Assembly (NCBI GenBank): GCA_963765625.1
Contig: CAVXXD010000015.1
Location: forward strand, 136,572 to 200,571
DNA: 64,000 nt
Direction: 5' to 3'
Origin: CAVXXD01 sp963765625
GTDB lineage: Bacteria > Actinomycetota > Geothermincolia > Geothermincolales > Geothermincolaceae
Positions 50,965-60,697 of this stretch are shown one piece after another (positions within the stretch are counted from its first letter, which is position 1; every line of letters starts with the position of its first letter). The translations under genes were made by a program, and so were the position numbers. The notes below the pieces were generated by a model that saw only the letters and a list, made by a program, of their open reading frames with translations, made no database searches and was not told the DNA's origin.

Positions 50965-51765
50965 CTAGGTGACGTCCACCTTCTCACTTATCCTGGCGAT
51001 GCAATCGTCGATGAAGTTCGGGTTGTCTATGGTCACGGTGATGGCGTTTCTCTTGCAGGCGGTCATGCATCGCCCGCATCCCCTGCAGTCCTTCTTGACG
51101 ACCGCTTTTTCGCTTACTAGCTCCATCTCCTCGAAGATGCAGCTCTTGACGCAGAGCCCGCAGCCGTTGCACTTCTCTACGTCGACGACGACGTTCACGC
51201 CCTCCAGCTTCACCAGGGCATCCCTGGCCTGCTGCGAAGCGTACTTGAAGCTGGTGGATATGCAGCAGCAGGGGCAGCACATGCAGATGGTCATGAGGTG
51301 CGCGTGGTCCTTAACGCCGAGCATTATGGCGTCTCCTTTAAAACGGCCCAGGCAGGGGATCAGGCCCATCTCGACCGCCTTGTGCAAATGCGCCAGGGCC
51401 TCCTCCTTGGTGACGTGATAGCCCACTTCCGGCTCGACCTCACGGGCGGCCGATCCGATGAAGAGACAGCCGAAGTCTCCCGGGAAGTCCTTACAGTGGT
51501 TCTCGCTGCGGCAGGGGCAGCGGCTGAGGATGAGGTGGTGGCAGGCATTGTCGATGAAATGCTCGATGATGCTGACCGGGGCAGCCGTGCTCTCGGGCTG
51601 GTCCAGGTTCTGGTTGACGGGGATGTACGTGAGTGTCATGTTCTCCGAGTCGATCAGCTTGGCGCCAATCCGGCCGATGACAGGCCAGTTGGTCATCTTG
51701 AAGGCCATGTCCTTGTGCTTGTATTGGGATAACACACGGTCAAAACTCTTTTTGCTTCTCCCCAT
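50965..51765 (-). CDS. cysteine-rich 2[4Fe-4S] ferredoxin-type protein
   Basis: A 266-residue protein. The C-terminal third is a two-cluster ferredoxin with CNGCGLCVKSC (about 200) and CRGCGRCMTAC (about 230). The N-terminal two thirds carry additional cysteine groups, CPCRSENHC with a nearby C (about 83-100) and CMCCPCCC (about 163-170), that may hold another cluster or a metal. It should be an electron-transfer partner. It is encoded between two FAD oxidoreductase genes, 46 bases before the last one. A -10-like TATAAT at 51850-51855 may give it its own promoter. Partner and potential are unknown. Confidence 0.78.
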   Translation of the reverse strand: MGRSKKSFDRVLSQYKHKDMAFKMTNWPVIGRIGAKLIDSENMTLTYIPVNQNLDQPESTAAPVSIIEHFIDNACHHLILSRCPCRSENHCKDFPGDFGCLFIGSAAREVEPEVGYHVTKEEALAHLHKAVEMGLIPCLGRFKGDAIMLGVKDHAHLMTICMCCPCCCISTSFKYASQQARDALVKLEGVNVVVDVEKCNGCGLCVKSCIFEEMELVSEKAVVKKDCRGCGRCMTACKRNAITVTIDNPNFIDDCIARISEKVDVT

Positions 51766-51904
51766 TGTCTTCTCCTCCTTCTCCCTGACGTTGTTCCGAA
51801 CAGCCTTTCCATCCGGAACCGAGCCGGACTTGCCGGATGATTACCGACATTATATCGGCTCTCCCCGTCCAGGAGAATAGCGGTCGTCAACTTATGACGC
51901 GCAA

Positions 51905-53404
51905 TCAGTTCTCGTATTTGTCGATCAGGGCCGCCGCGATCACCCCGGAGGCGACCGACGACGGCACGCCCCCGCCCGGATGGGTGGAAGCGCCGGTGAG
52001 ATAGAGCCCCTTGATGCACTTCGACTTCGAGGAAGGCCGGAATACAGCCTGGGAAGGAAGATCCATCTGCAGGCCGTAAATGGCCCCGCCCGGAGAGAGT
52101 AGCCGCCTCTCGAAATCGACCGGCGTTGAAACCTCCAACTCCGTGACGTGGTCGGCCAGGCCCGGAACGGCAACCCTCGAAAGCTCTCTTATGAACTTTT
52201 CCGCCAGCCCATGCTTTTCTTTATCCCAGGTAGTCCCGGCCAGCTCGTAGGGCCCCATCCCCATGATGTTCAGGACGTGGTGCCCTTCCGGCGCCAACGA
52301 CGGGTCTGATTCCGTGGGCCAGCAGATAAGGCCATAAACATCCTGGGGTAGTTGTCCGCTCTTGAACTCGTTGTTCCAGAAGTCGTTCATCTGCCGCAAA
52401 GGCCCGATGGTCAGGCTGTGGTGGGCCTCCAGGGGAGGTCGGTAGTCACAACCAACGTAGATCATCATGCAGGACATGGAGACATCGTAACTCTTTATGC
52501 CCACCCGGCCGTACCAGGGCAGGTGCTCCTCCCCGATGTATTCCAGGTAGAGCTTGGTGGCGTTGACGTTCGAGACCACCAGGTCGGATGTGATCTCGGT
52601 GCCGTCGCTCAAGCGAATCCCCTCCACCCCGCGGTTGCGCACCAATACTTTATCCACGCACGTATTGAGGCGAAGATCCATGCCAAACTTCTCCCCGATC
52701 CTACGGAAGGCTTCGGGTATCTGGATCATGCCGCCCCGCGGATACCAGATACCCTCGTGCTCCGAGTAAGGGATGAGCGCGATAAAGCCGGGGGCCAACT
52801 CCGGGGGAAGCCCGCAGTAGAAGGACTGGAAGGACATGGTCTGCTGCACGATGTCGTCCTTGAAATATTTTAAGATGACGTCCTGGTAGCTGTTGGCGAA
52901 CAGCGGCAGGAACTTGAGGATGCCGGGGTTGCGCGCCATCATCAGGACCATGTCCCACATGGTGTTGGCGGGGCTGGTGAAGAAAGCTTCGATGGTCTGC
53001 TTCATCATCTCGGCGAAATAGCCGGCTAAAGAGAACCACTGCCTGGCGTCGTCCTTGTTCAGCGTGGCTATCGCGTCTGCCGTGCCTTCGAGGGATACCG
53101 GGTAGTTGACCCGCCCTCCATCCTTGAAGATGTAACTGTAGATGGGGTCGCATGGTATCAGGTCACACTCTTTCTGAAAAGAAGTACCCAGCTGCTTGAA
53201 GGCAAGCTCTATGGGGTAGATCACTTCCACGATGGAGGCGCCCACGTCGAAACTGTAGCCGTTCTTGGTGAAGGTTGAGCAGCAACCACCCACGCGGTCG
53301 CTCTGTTCGATCACCAGCACCTTGCGCCCCTGTTTCGCCAGGAGCGCGGCGGCGCTGATGCCGCCGTTGCCTGCACCGATGACTATTACATCGTAGTCGG
53401 CCAT
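51905..53404 (-). CDS. FAD-dependent oxidoreductase, phytoene desaturase family
   Basis: A 499-residue flavoprotein. VIVIGAGNGGISAAALL and VLVIEQSDRVGGCCSTF are the FAD-binding segments, YSFDVGASIVEV follows, and LTGASTHPGGGVPSSVASG is the C-terminal FAD motif of phytoene desaturase-like enzymes. It is clearly paralogous to the enzyme at 53601-55118, sharing GGCCST, FDVGAS-VEV, DPIY and GASTHPGGGV. I chose the ATG at 53404, 14 bases after the small membrane-protein stop. A prenyl-chain saturase or desaturase is plausible by family; the substrate is unknown. Confidence 0.82.
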   Translation of the reverse strand: MADYDVIVIGAGNGGISAAALLAKQGRKVLVIEQSDRVGGCCSTFTKNGYSFDVGASIVEVIYPIELAFKQLGTSFQKECDLIPCDPIYSYIFKDGGRVNYPVSLEGTADAIATLNKDDARQWFSLAGYFAEMMKQTIEAFFTSPANTMWDMVLMMARNPGILKFLPLFANSYQDVILKYFKDDIVQQTMSFQSFYCGLPPELAPGFIALIPYSEHEGIWYPRGGMIQIPEAFRRIGEKFGMDLRLNTCVDKVLVRNRGVEGIRLSDGTEITSDLVVSNVNATKLYLEYIGEEHLPWYGRVGIKSYDVSMSCMMIYVGCDYRPPLEAHHSLTIGPLRQMNDFWNNEFKSGQLPQDVYGLICWPTESDPSLAPEGHHVLNIMGMGPYELAGTTWDKEKHGLAEKFIRELSRVAVPGLADHVTELEVSTPVDFERRLLSPGGAIYGLQMDLPSQAVFRPSSKSKCIKGLYLTGASTHPGGGVPSSVASGVIAAALIDKYEN

Positions 53405-53418
53405 GGGCGGTTCCGCCT

Positions 53419-53580
53419 TTATACGAAATACCGGAACGGCATTTTGGGCAGGTTTACCAGGAGTAGCTTGGGGTAGCGCCAGTCGGAAGGCTCTGTCAAC
53501 GCCGCCAGCACGCCCGCGGATGTCCCCACTGCCGCAACAATCCCCAGGCACAGAAGAAGCTGCTTCTTTGTCCTTTTCAT
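53419..53580 (-). CDS. 53-residue single-pass membrane protein
   Basis: It starts MKRTKKQLLLCLGIVAAVGT after AAGGTGGTG and has one membrane helix (LLLCLGIVAAVGTSAGVLAAL) after a basic N terminus, then a short tail ending PFRYFV. It fits tightly between two paralogous FAD oxidoreductase genes (20 and 14 bases away), so it is probably translated with them and could anchor or assist them at the membrane. No family recognised. The ATG at 53604 would overlap the upstream stop and is less likely. Confidence 0.55.
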   Translation of the reverse strand: MKRTKKQLLLCLGIVAAVGTSAGVLAALTEPSDWRYPKLLLVNLPKMPFRYFV

Positions 53581-53600
53581 GTCTTTACACCACCTTCTGC

Positions 53601-55118
53601 TCAAGAGTTATGCTTGGCCAACAGCCCGGCCGTGATTATGCCGCCTGCCACCACCGTACAGACACCACCGCCTGGATGAGTGGAGGCGCCTGCCAGGTAG
53701 AGGTTCTTTATGGACTTGGACTTGTTGGACGGCCGGAACATGGCCATGTGCGAGAGGTCGGTCTGGATGCCATAGACGGCTCCGCCGGGATGGAGCAGCA
53801 TCCTTTCCAGGTCCTTGGGGGTGGCCATGTCGCGGTAGACCACGTGCTTGGACAAGTCCGGGATCATGTATTTCTCAACCGTGGCGATGGCTTCGTCGAT
53901 GTACTTCTCCTTGTGGCGATCCCAGTCGTCGCCGCTGATGTTGTACGGAGCCATTCCCATATGAGTCAGGACATGCTTGCCGGGAGGAGCCAGGTTGGGG
54001 TCGATCTTGGTGGGCCAGGACACCAGCCCCATGACTTCGGGAACCCCGTCCACTTCGTATATCTTGTTCTTGACGTAATACTTGCTCCAGAAGTCGTTCA
54101 TCACCTGTGGGCTGGTGAGGGTGAGGGTATGGTGGGCTCGCAGGGGGGGCTCGTAATCGATGCCGAGATAGATCATGGGGCAGGGCATGGAAAGCGTCAT
54201 GGAATCGATGCCGCGCCAGACGTGCCAGGGAAGGTGCTCACGCCCGATCATCTCCATGTAGACCTTCTTGGCGTTGATGGCTCCAACCACATTCCTGGCC
54301 CTGATGACTGTGCCGTCCCAGAGCTCCACTCCCTTGGCCGTCTTCCCTTCCACCAGTATCTTCACGGCGCGCTTGCCGAACTGTACCTCTCCACCCAGGT
54401 CGATGAAGGCGTTCATGATGCCCTTGGGTATCCCGATCATGCCTCCCGGCGGATAGTAGATGCCCTGATGCTCGAGCAAGCCTACGATGGCGTATAGCCC
54501 GGCACAGAGGTCCGGCGGCAGGCCGGCGTAGAAAGACTGGAAGGCCATGGAGGCCAGGACGTCTTCATTCTTGAAATACTTGCGAACGATCTTCTGGTGG
54601 GTGGTCATGAACATGGGCAGGGCCTTGATTATGCCCGGATATTGTATTACCAGCTTGATTACGTCAAGTAACCCCTGGCAAGGAGCATAAAAGAAGTTGT
54701 CCACCAGCCCTTCGATGCGGGGCGTGAAGTTTTTTGCGAACTCGAGAAAGGTCTTGCCGTCCTCCGGGGAGAAACGCCCGATCACCTCGGCCGTCTCCTC
54801 TATGCTGGTCGGGTAAGCGAATCGCATGTCCCGGTTGATGTCGCAATAGTCGTAGATGGGGTCGACCGGGACCATCGGTATGTATTTCTCTCGTGAAAGC
54901 CCCAGCCGCTTGAAGAGTTCCTCGAAGGATGCCGTTACTTCCACCACGCTGGCGCCGACGTCGAAATGGAATCCTTCGGCCTCGTAGGTCGAGCAGCATC
55001 CACCGATGCGTTCGGACTGCTCGAGGACAAGGGTTTTCATCCCGGCCTTCTGGCAGAGCGCGGCTGTCGAGAGGCCCCCTGCTCCCCCTCCAATGACTAC
55101 GACATCATAATCCGCCAT
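53601..55118 (-). CDS. FAD-dependent oxidoreductase, phytoene desaturase family
   Basis: A 505-residue flavoprotein starting MADYDVVVIGGGAGGLSTAAL. TLVLEQSERIGGCCSTYEAEG and FHFDVGASVVEV lie in the N-terminal FAD domain, GMIGIPKGIMNAFIDLGGEV is the substrate-domain segment, and LAGASTHPGGGVCTVVAGG is the C-terminal FAD motif. It is the first gene of the cluster and has its own good promoter and GGGGAGG site. The close match with the enzyme at 51905-53404 implies duplication. Candidate substrates are isoprenoids or related polyenes. Confidence 0.82.
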   Translation of the reverse strand: MADYDVVVIGGGAGGLSTAALCQKAGMKTLVLEQSERIGGCCSTYEAEGFHFDVGASVVEVTASFEELFKRLGLSREKYIPMVPVDPIYDYCDINRDMRFAYPTSIEETAEVIGRFSPEDGKTFLEFAKNFTPRIEGLVDNFFYAPCQGLLDVIKLVIQYPGIIKALPMFMTTHQKIVRKYFKNEDVLASMAFQSFYAGLPPDLCAGLYAIVGLLEHQGIYYPPGGMIGIPKGIMNAFIDLGGEVQFGKRAVKILVEGKTAKGVELWDGTVIRARNVVGAINAKKVYMEMIGREHLPWHVWRGIDSMTLSMPCPMIYLGIDYEPPLRAHHTLTLTSPQVMNDFWSKYYVKNKIYEVDGVPEVMGLVSWPTKIDPNLAPPGKHVLTHMGMAPYNISGDDWDRHKEKYIDEAIATVEKYMIPDLSKHVVYRDMATPKDLERMLLHPGGAVYGIQTDLSHMAMFRPSNKSKSIKNLYLAGASTHPGGGVCTVVAGGIITAGLLAKHNS

Positions 55119-55138
55119 GATCAGCCTCCCCGTTTCTC

Positions 55139-55166
55139 ATTATAGTTACCTATTATGACCAGTAAA
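55139..55166 (-). promoter_or_regulatory. promoter for FAD-oxidoreductase cluster
   Basis: On the minus strand, TTTACT (55166-55161), 16-bp spacer and consensus TATAAT (55144-55139), 21 bases before the ATG at 55118. Confidence 0.75.
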
Positions 55167-55242
55167 TCTTATGGTACTATCCATTATTGGAATAGGCAAG
55201 CATAAAACTGCTTAGTCCCCTGGGTCGTTTAAAGGGCGGGCT

Positions 55243-56166
55243 TCAGAGAGGTACGGTCCCTCCAAGGGATACGAGTACGGAGGAAAGATCGGCAGGCAGG
55301 GGATCATTAAAAGATAGCCTTACGGCGGTCAGGGGGTGGTCTAGTTCAAGACGCCAGGCATGCAGGAACTGCCTCTGAAGTCCGGGGACTTCCCCTTTAG
55401 TTCCATGGCTGCCGTAGACACTGTCCCCCGCCACGGGATGACCGAGCTGCGAGAAGTGTACCCGGATCTGGTGGGTCCGGCCGGTCACCAGCTCCACCTC
55501 CACCAGTGAGAACCCCGGAAGTGCCTGGAGTACGTCGAAATGGGTTACGGCCGGCCTGCCCCCACCGGTCACCGCCATCTTCTTGCGGTCCCTGGGGTCC
55601 CTCCCCACCGGCGCGTCAATAGTACCGCTGGAGCTGGGGGGGGTTCCGTGTACCAGGGCCAGATAGCGCCGCTTGATCTCCCGCTGCCTGACCATCTCCT
55701 GCAGGCGAATGAACGCCACCTCGTGTTTGGCGACCACCATCAGCCCGGAAGTGTCGCGATCCAGGCGATGTACTATACCCGGGCGAATCTCTTCCCCTAC
55801 TCTTCCCAGGTCGGGAAGGGCGTGTAGAAGGGCGTTGACCAGGGTGCCGCCGGGGTGTCCGGCCGCCGGATGTACCACCAGGCCCGGCTGCTTGGAAACC
55901 ACGGCGATGTCGGAATCCTGGAAGATGATTCTTACGGGGATATCCTCCGCCTCTATCCGGTATGCCCTCTCCGGATGAGGCAGGACGGTCACGGTCTCAG
56001 GCCCAGCCAACCGGTAGCTCTTGCCGGCACGGCCACTGTCGACCTCGATCAATCCCTGCTCCATCATCTCCTGCACCCGGCTTCGGGATATGCCGAGGGC
56101 GGCCGACAGGGCTTTGTCGAGGCGCTCACCGGCATACTCGCCCAGCTTCAGTACCCTCTTCTCCAA
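55243..56166 (-). CDS. rluD: pseudouridine synthase, RluD/RluA family
   Basis: 307 residues. An N-terminal S4 RNA-binding domain (GERLDKALSAALGISRSRVQEMMEQG) precedes the catalytic domain with HRLDRDTSGLMVVAK, holding the catalytic aspartate (about residue 138), and GRTHQIRVHFSQLGHPVAGD. It makes pseudouridines in 23S rRNA or tRNA. Its start abuts the lgt stop, in the usual lspA-lgt-rluD neighbourhood. Confidence 0.94.
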   Translation of the reverse strand: MEKRVLKLGEYAGERLDKALSAALGISRSRVQEMMEQGLIEVDSGRAGKSYRLAGPETVTVLPHPERAYRIEAEDIPVRIIFQDSDIAVVSKQPGLVVHPAAGHPGGTLVNALLHALPDLGRVGEEIRPGIVHRLDRDTSGLMVVAKHEVAFIRLQEMVRQREIKRRYLALVHGTPPSSSGTIDAPVGRDPRDRKKMAVTGGGRPAVTHFDVLQALPGFSLVEVELVTGRTHQIRVHFSQLGHPVAGDSVYGSHGTKGEVPGLQRQFLHAWRLELDHPLTAVRLSFNDPLPADLSSVLVSLGGTVPL

Positions 56167-56937
56167 CTAGGGACGGACCTCCGTTAGAAACCGGGCCCGG
56201 AACATAAAGGCCAGGCCGGCACCGGCACTGAGAACCAGGCTCATCACCTGAAAGGCCAGCTGGGCATTGGGAGTGGTATGGTAACGGAAGATCTCCACGG
56301 TAAAGCGGATCAGCCCGTAGAAGAATAGGAATAGTATGAACAGCTCACCGTGGTATTTCTGCTTCTTGCGGAAGATGATGAGGAAGATGAAGAGGGCCAG
56401 GTCCAGCAGGCTCTCGTAGATCTGGGTGGGGTGCAACGGGTTGGTGGGCATGCCCATGATCCTCTGGGTCTCCAAGGGAAACGTCACCGCCCAGGGCAGA
56501 TCCGAGCTTTTGCCGAAGCAGCAGCCGTTGAGGAAACAGCCGATGCGGGTGACTGCCAGCCCCAGCGCCAACGAAATGGCGGCGCCGTCCGCTACGATGT
56601 AGAACGGCAGGTGCCGCCAACGGATGACCAGTATCACCAGGACCGCGCCCAGCAGCAAGCCCCCGAAGAAGACCAGGCCCTCGACGTTCCAGAACTGCAG
56701 GGCCTGCCCCCAGTTGCCCCTGAACTCGTTGAGGTTTCCCAGGATGTAGAATATACGAGCTCCGACGATGCCCCCGACCAGCGCGGCGATGACTATGTCG
56801 TAGACGACGTAGGGGTCGATGAAATTACGCTTAAGGTGGCGGTAGGTGATGAAAAGCCCCAGGATGAAGGCGACGCAGAGCATAAAACCATAAGCGTGCA
56901 CCTTGAAGGCGCCGATATGGATAAGTTCACGATGCAT
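56167..56937 (-). CDS. lgt: prolipoprotein diacylglyceryl transferase
   Basis: 256 residues with seven predicted membrane helices. The GARIFYILGNLNEF segment, GLAVTRIGCFLNGCCFGK (invariant arginine and glycine/asparagine region) and HPTQIYESLLDL are Lgt signatures. It transfers diacylglyceryl from phosphatidylglycerol to lipobox cysteines. The start overlaps the end of lspA by 11 bases, so the two lipoprotein-processing enzymes are translationally coupled. Confidence 0.95.
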   Translation of the reverse strand: MHRELIHIGAFKVHAYGFMLCVAFILGLFITYRHLKRNFIDPYVVYDIVIAALVGGIVGARIFYILGNLNEFRGNWGQALQFWNVEGLVFFGGLLLGAVLVILVIRWRHLPFYIVADGAAISLALGLAVTRIGCFLNGCCFGKSSDLPWAVTFPLETQRIMGMPTNPLHPTQIYESLLDLALFIFLIIFRKKQKYHGELFILFLFFYGLIRFTVEIFRYHTTPNAQLAFQVMSLVLSAGAGLAFMFRARFLTEVRP

Positions 56938-57433
56938 TGCCCTTACCCCCCTCCATCATCTTCTGTCCGGCGTCGCCACGCAGGAATCCTATCAGGAAAA
57001 GGATGACTCCCGCTACGATGAACATGTCAGCCAGGTTAAAAACCGGCCAGAAACTGAAGTCGATAAAGTCTATCACCTGGCCGAAGGCGAACCTGTCGAC
57101 GATATTACCCAGTGCTCCCCCACAAATCAAGCCCAATCCCGCCAGGGAGAGTCGGCCGTCTTCCCTGCTCCAGATCATGTAGGCCATCAGCAGCCCCACC
57201 ATAACCAGGGTGAAGATTATGATCAGGGCGTTGCTGCCGTTCTCAAACATGCTGAAGGAAATGCCGGAATTTCTCTGCTGGTTGAGGATGAGGAAGTTAC
57301 CGAAGACCCTGACTATCTCGCCCTCGGGAAGGAAGGTTCTTATCAACATCTTGGTCAGCTGGTCCGCGGCGAGGGCGGATGCCAGGACCAGCCAGTAGAT
57401 CAATGGTATTCTTTTTCTTCCCTCTGTTTGCAT
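56927..57433 (-). CDS. lspA: lipoprotein signal peptidase II
   Basis: 168 residues from the ATG at 57433, four membrane helices. The catalytic aspartates lie in GGALGNIVDRFAFG and FWPVFNLADMFIV, and ADQLTKML and NSGISFSMF are further signatures. It removes the signal peptide of prolipoproteins after lgt has acted. This start overlaps the end of the TraR/DksA gene by 34 bases; a TTG further in is possible. Confidence 0.93.
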   Translation of the reverse strand: MQTEGRKRIPLIYWLVLASALAADQLTKMLIRTFLPEGEIVRVFGNFLILNQQRNSGISFSMFENGSNALIIIFTLVMVGLLMAYMIWSREDGRLSLAGLGLICGGALGNIVDRFAFGQVIDFIDFSFWPVFNLADMFIVAGVILFLIGFLRGDAGQKMMEGGKGNAS

Positions 57434-57774
57434 TGGATGCAGAGGGTAGCGTGGGGCAGCGCATCCAGCCGTTCTTCGGGTATGGTCGATTTGCAGATGT
57501 CGCATATGCCATAGGTTCCCATTTCGATCTTTTCCATGGCTGCTTCCACTTTTTCCAGCAGGTCCTTGATGTTGTTGTAGAGGGAAAGGTCTCGCTCGCG
57601 CTCAAAGGTAAAGGTGCCGGAGTCGGCGTATTCCTCATCGAAACCGACCTCTCCGGTTATTTCCGACTGGGATGAATTGAGGTTGCCCTCTTCCAGATCG
57701 TGATATTGCTTTATGAGAACTTCTTTCTCCTGAAGCAGTCTTTTTTTAATCTGCGTAAGTTTCCTCTTGTTCAA
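57400..57774 (-). CDS. TraR/DksA-type zinc-finger protein
   Basis: 124 residues. An N-terminal coiled coil (KKRLLQEKEVLIKQYHDLEE) precedes CDICKSTIPEERLDALPHATLCIQC, the C4 zinc finger of the DksA/TraR C4 family (YteA-like). DksA-type proteins modulate RNA polymerase with ppGpp, but this short branch near lspA and ileS is common in Gram-positives and little studied. The start is TTG at 57774 after AGGTG. A possible promoter (TTGTGA, 18 bp, TAGAAT on the minus strand) lies in the gap up to 57908. Confidence 0.88.
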   Translation of the reverse strand: MNKRKLTQIKKRLLQEKEVLIKQYHDLEEGNLNSSQSEITGEVGFDEEYADSGTFTFERERDLSLYNNIKDLLEKVEAAMEKIEMGTYGICDICKSTIPEERLDALPHATLCIQCKQREEKEYH

Positions 57775-57908
57775 GCCTTCACCTCATCTCCGAATCAATT
57801 TCATTCTGAACATTCTACAGTCATTTCTACGAATATCACAACCTTTTTCATACAAGTCGTATTTCGACAAAAAAGGGGTGTTTCCTTGAGCCTGAAAACC
57901 TTAATCTC

Positions 57909-60684
57909 TCAACCGCTGATAGCCTTTACTACCGGGAGGCAGCGGTCGCAGACCTCGGGATGATCGGGATCGGTCCCCACGGAAGGTCTCCGGTTCCAGC
58001 AGCGCTGGCACTTGGCGCCTTCCGCCATACGAGCATCAGCCTCAACCTGCTCAAGCCCATCGACTACTTCCACCACCGCGGATGAGCTTATGAACAGGGT
58101 TGGGAGCATCTCAAGGCGGTCGCACCAGAACCCCGCCTCCTGCGCCGGGACCTTCAGGACGACCTCGGTCTCCAGGGACGTACCTATCTCCTTGGCGGCT
58201 CGCATGGTCTCCAGGCGCTTGGTGACCTTGTCGCGTACCTCGATCAGGACCGCCCATTCTTCTTCCAAAGCATGGTCCTGGAGGGTGGCGTCCGGCTCAG
58301 GCCAGTCCAGCAGGAAAACGCTTTTTTCAGCACTTTCGCTGCGCATGACCTGCCAGGTCTCTTCCGCGGTGTGGCTGAGGATAGGCGACATCAGCCTTAC
58401 CAGCGCCTGGAGGATGCGATGCAAAGCCGCCTGGGCCGACCTCCGCGCTGTTGAATCACTGCTGGAGGTGTAGAGACAGTCCTTGCGCATGTCCAGATAG
58501 AGGGAACTCAAGTCCACGGCGCAGAAATGGTGGAGGGCCTGGTATACCTGGTGGAACTGTGACGATTCGTAGGCGGCACTCACCCTTTCGATCAGGGACT
58601 GCAAGCTGGACAGTATCCAGCGATCCATTTCCTCCATCTCCTCCAAAGCCGGGGCGTTGATCTCATCGTCGTAATCGTATAGATTCCCCAAGAGGAAACT
58701 TATGGTGTTGCGGATGCGGCGGTAGGCCTCCACCAGCCGCTCGAAGATCTCGTCCGAAGCTGGGATGTCCACGGTATAGTCAGCCGCCGCCACCCAGAGG
58801 CGCAGCACGTCCGCGCCAAGGCGATCGCAGGTCTCCTGCGGGCTGATGACATTCCCGAGAGACTTTGACATCTTCCTGCCGTCTCCGTCCACCACGAACC
58901 CGTGTGTTAGCACCTTGTGAAAGGGAGGCTCACCCGATGTTCCAACGGCAGTGAGCAGTGAAGTCTGGAACCAGCCGCGATGCTGGTCGCTTCCTTCGAG
59001 GTAGAGGTCGGCCGGCCATGAGAGGTTCTCCCTCTGTTTCAATACCGCCTCGTGGCTTATTCCCGATTCGAACCATACGTCCAGGATGTCGGTGCCCTTT
59101 GACCAGCCTTTCTGAGCCGCATTGCGAGCAGGGCTCCGAGCCCCCGAGAATCTCCTCTGGTTCAAGAAGGAACCAGGAGTCCGAGCCTTTCGCCTCGATG
59201 ATGGAGGCGATGCTCTCAAGGGTACCGGCGTTGATCACTTCGTATCCGCAATCCCCGCAGTAGAAGACAGGGATGGGCACTCCCCAGGAGCGCTGGCGGG
59301 ATATGCACCAGTCCGGGCGCATCTGCAGCATGCCCAGCATCCGTTTGTAGTTCCAGCCTGGTATCCATTCGACCCGGTCAAGGGATTTGATGGCCAGTTC
59401 CCGCAAGGTGCCGCCGTTGGCATTCCAGTCCACTGCTATGAACCACTGGGGCGTAGCGCGGAAGATCACTGGTTTCTTGCAGCGCCAGCAATGGGGGTAC
59501 TGGTGTTCGATATCCACTCTAGCCAGAAGCAGTTTGCGCTCCTCCAGGTCCTGCATGATGTTCTGATTGGCATCCTGGATGAACTGCCCGGCGAAGAGCG
59601 GCACTTCATCAGTGAACTTTCCTTCATCGTCGACGGGCATGGGCATGGGCAGATCGAACTCCAGTCCCACCTGGTAGTCTTCGTACCCATGGCCGGGCGC
59701 GATATGCACCATCCCCGTCCCCACTTCGAAATCGACATATTCTGCCGTCACCACTCGGGACGGCCTGGTCTCCCAGGGGTGCCTGGTGAGAACGTCCACC
59801 AACTCGCTGCCTTTCCACGAACGCAGTTTGTTGTGCCCTTCCACCCCAATGGCCTCCATGACATTCTCCAGGAGCGGCTCTCCCACGATGAGCGACTCGC
59901 CCCCCGCCCACACCAGGGCATAGTCCATTTCGGGGTGGACAGCGATAGCCACGTTGGCGGGAAGGGTCCACGGGGTGGTGGTCCAGATGAGCATGGAAAC
60001 GTCACCCGCGTCCTCCGGAACCCCTTCCAGCCCTTCGAGCACAGGGAACTTGACGTAGATTGAGTGAGAGGTTTTGTCGTCGTATTCTATCTCCGCTTCA
60101 GCCAGTGCCGTCCGGCAGTTAGGACACCAGTGGATGGGTTTGCGACCCCTATAGATCAATCCATTTTCGTAGAGCTGCGCGAAGACCCTGATGTTGGTGG
60201 CTTCGTAGGCGTGCCGCAGGGTCAGGTACGGCTCATCAAAATCACCCAGAATCCCCAGACGCTGGAACTGGCCGGACTGGCGATCAACGAAGCGCATGGC
60301 GTATTCGTGGCAGCGCTTCCGCACCTCCATGATGTCGAGCCCTTCCTTTTCCAGCCCCAGGTTCTTCTCAACCTCGTGTTCTATGGGCTGCCCGTGACAG
60401 TCCCACCCGGGCACATAGGGCGCCAGGAATCCCTGCATGGTTCGGTGCTTGATGATGATGTCCTTGAGGATCTTGTTCAATGCCGTCCCGAGGTGGATGT
60501 CTCCGTTGGCGTAGGGGGGGCCGTCGTGAAGTATGAAAGAAGGGGCGCCGCGCCTGGCTTCGACCATCTTGCCGTAGACGTCCATCTCCTTCCAGGCCTG
60601 CTGGATCTCCGGCTCGCGCTTCGGCAGGTTCGCCTTCATGGGGAAGGAGGTTTTCGGCAGGTTCAGCGTTTCCTTATAGTTCAT
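57909..60684 (-). CDS. ileS: isoleucyl-tRNA synthetase, frameshifted as sequenced
   Basis: Repaired length is 924 residues, normal for IleS. The HIGH-type motif is in PYANGDIHLGTALNKILKD, WDCHGQPIEH and TTPWTLPANVAIAV mark the core and editing domain, KMSKS is in GRKMSKSLGNV, and a C-terminal zinc finger CQRCWNRR...CDRC is present. An extra base in the CCC run at 59095-59097 shifts the frame after SERLVKG; the corrected reading continues TDILDVWFESGISHE. Because isoleucyl-tRNA synthetase is essential, a sequencing error is the best explanation unless a second copy exists. It lies between the TraR/DksA gene and DUF167. Confidence 0.95.
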
Positions 60685-60697
60685 GTTGACCTCACTA

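Noticed and set aside
53403..54497. 364-codon + strand frame across the FAD oxidoreductases
   Set aside because: A shadow of the minus-strand genes in a GC-rich region; it has no domain or start signal.
49365..55166. Carotenoid biosynthesis cluster
   Set aside because: No phytoene synthase, lycopene cyclase or prenyl-diphosphate synthase is in or near the cluster; only family-level similarity to CrtI is present.
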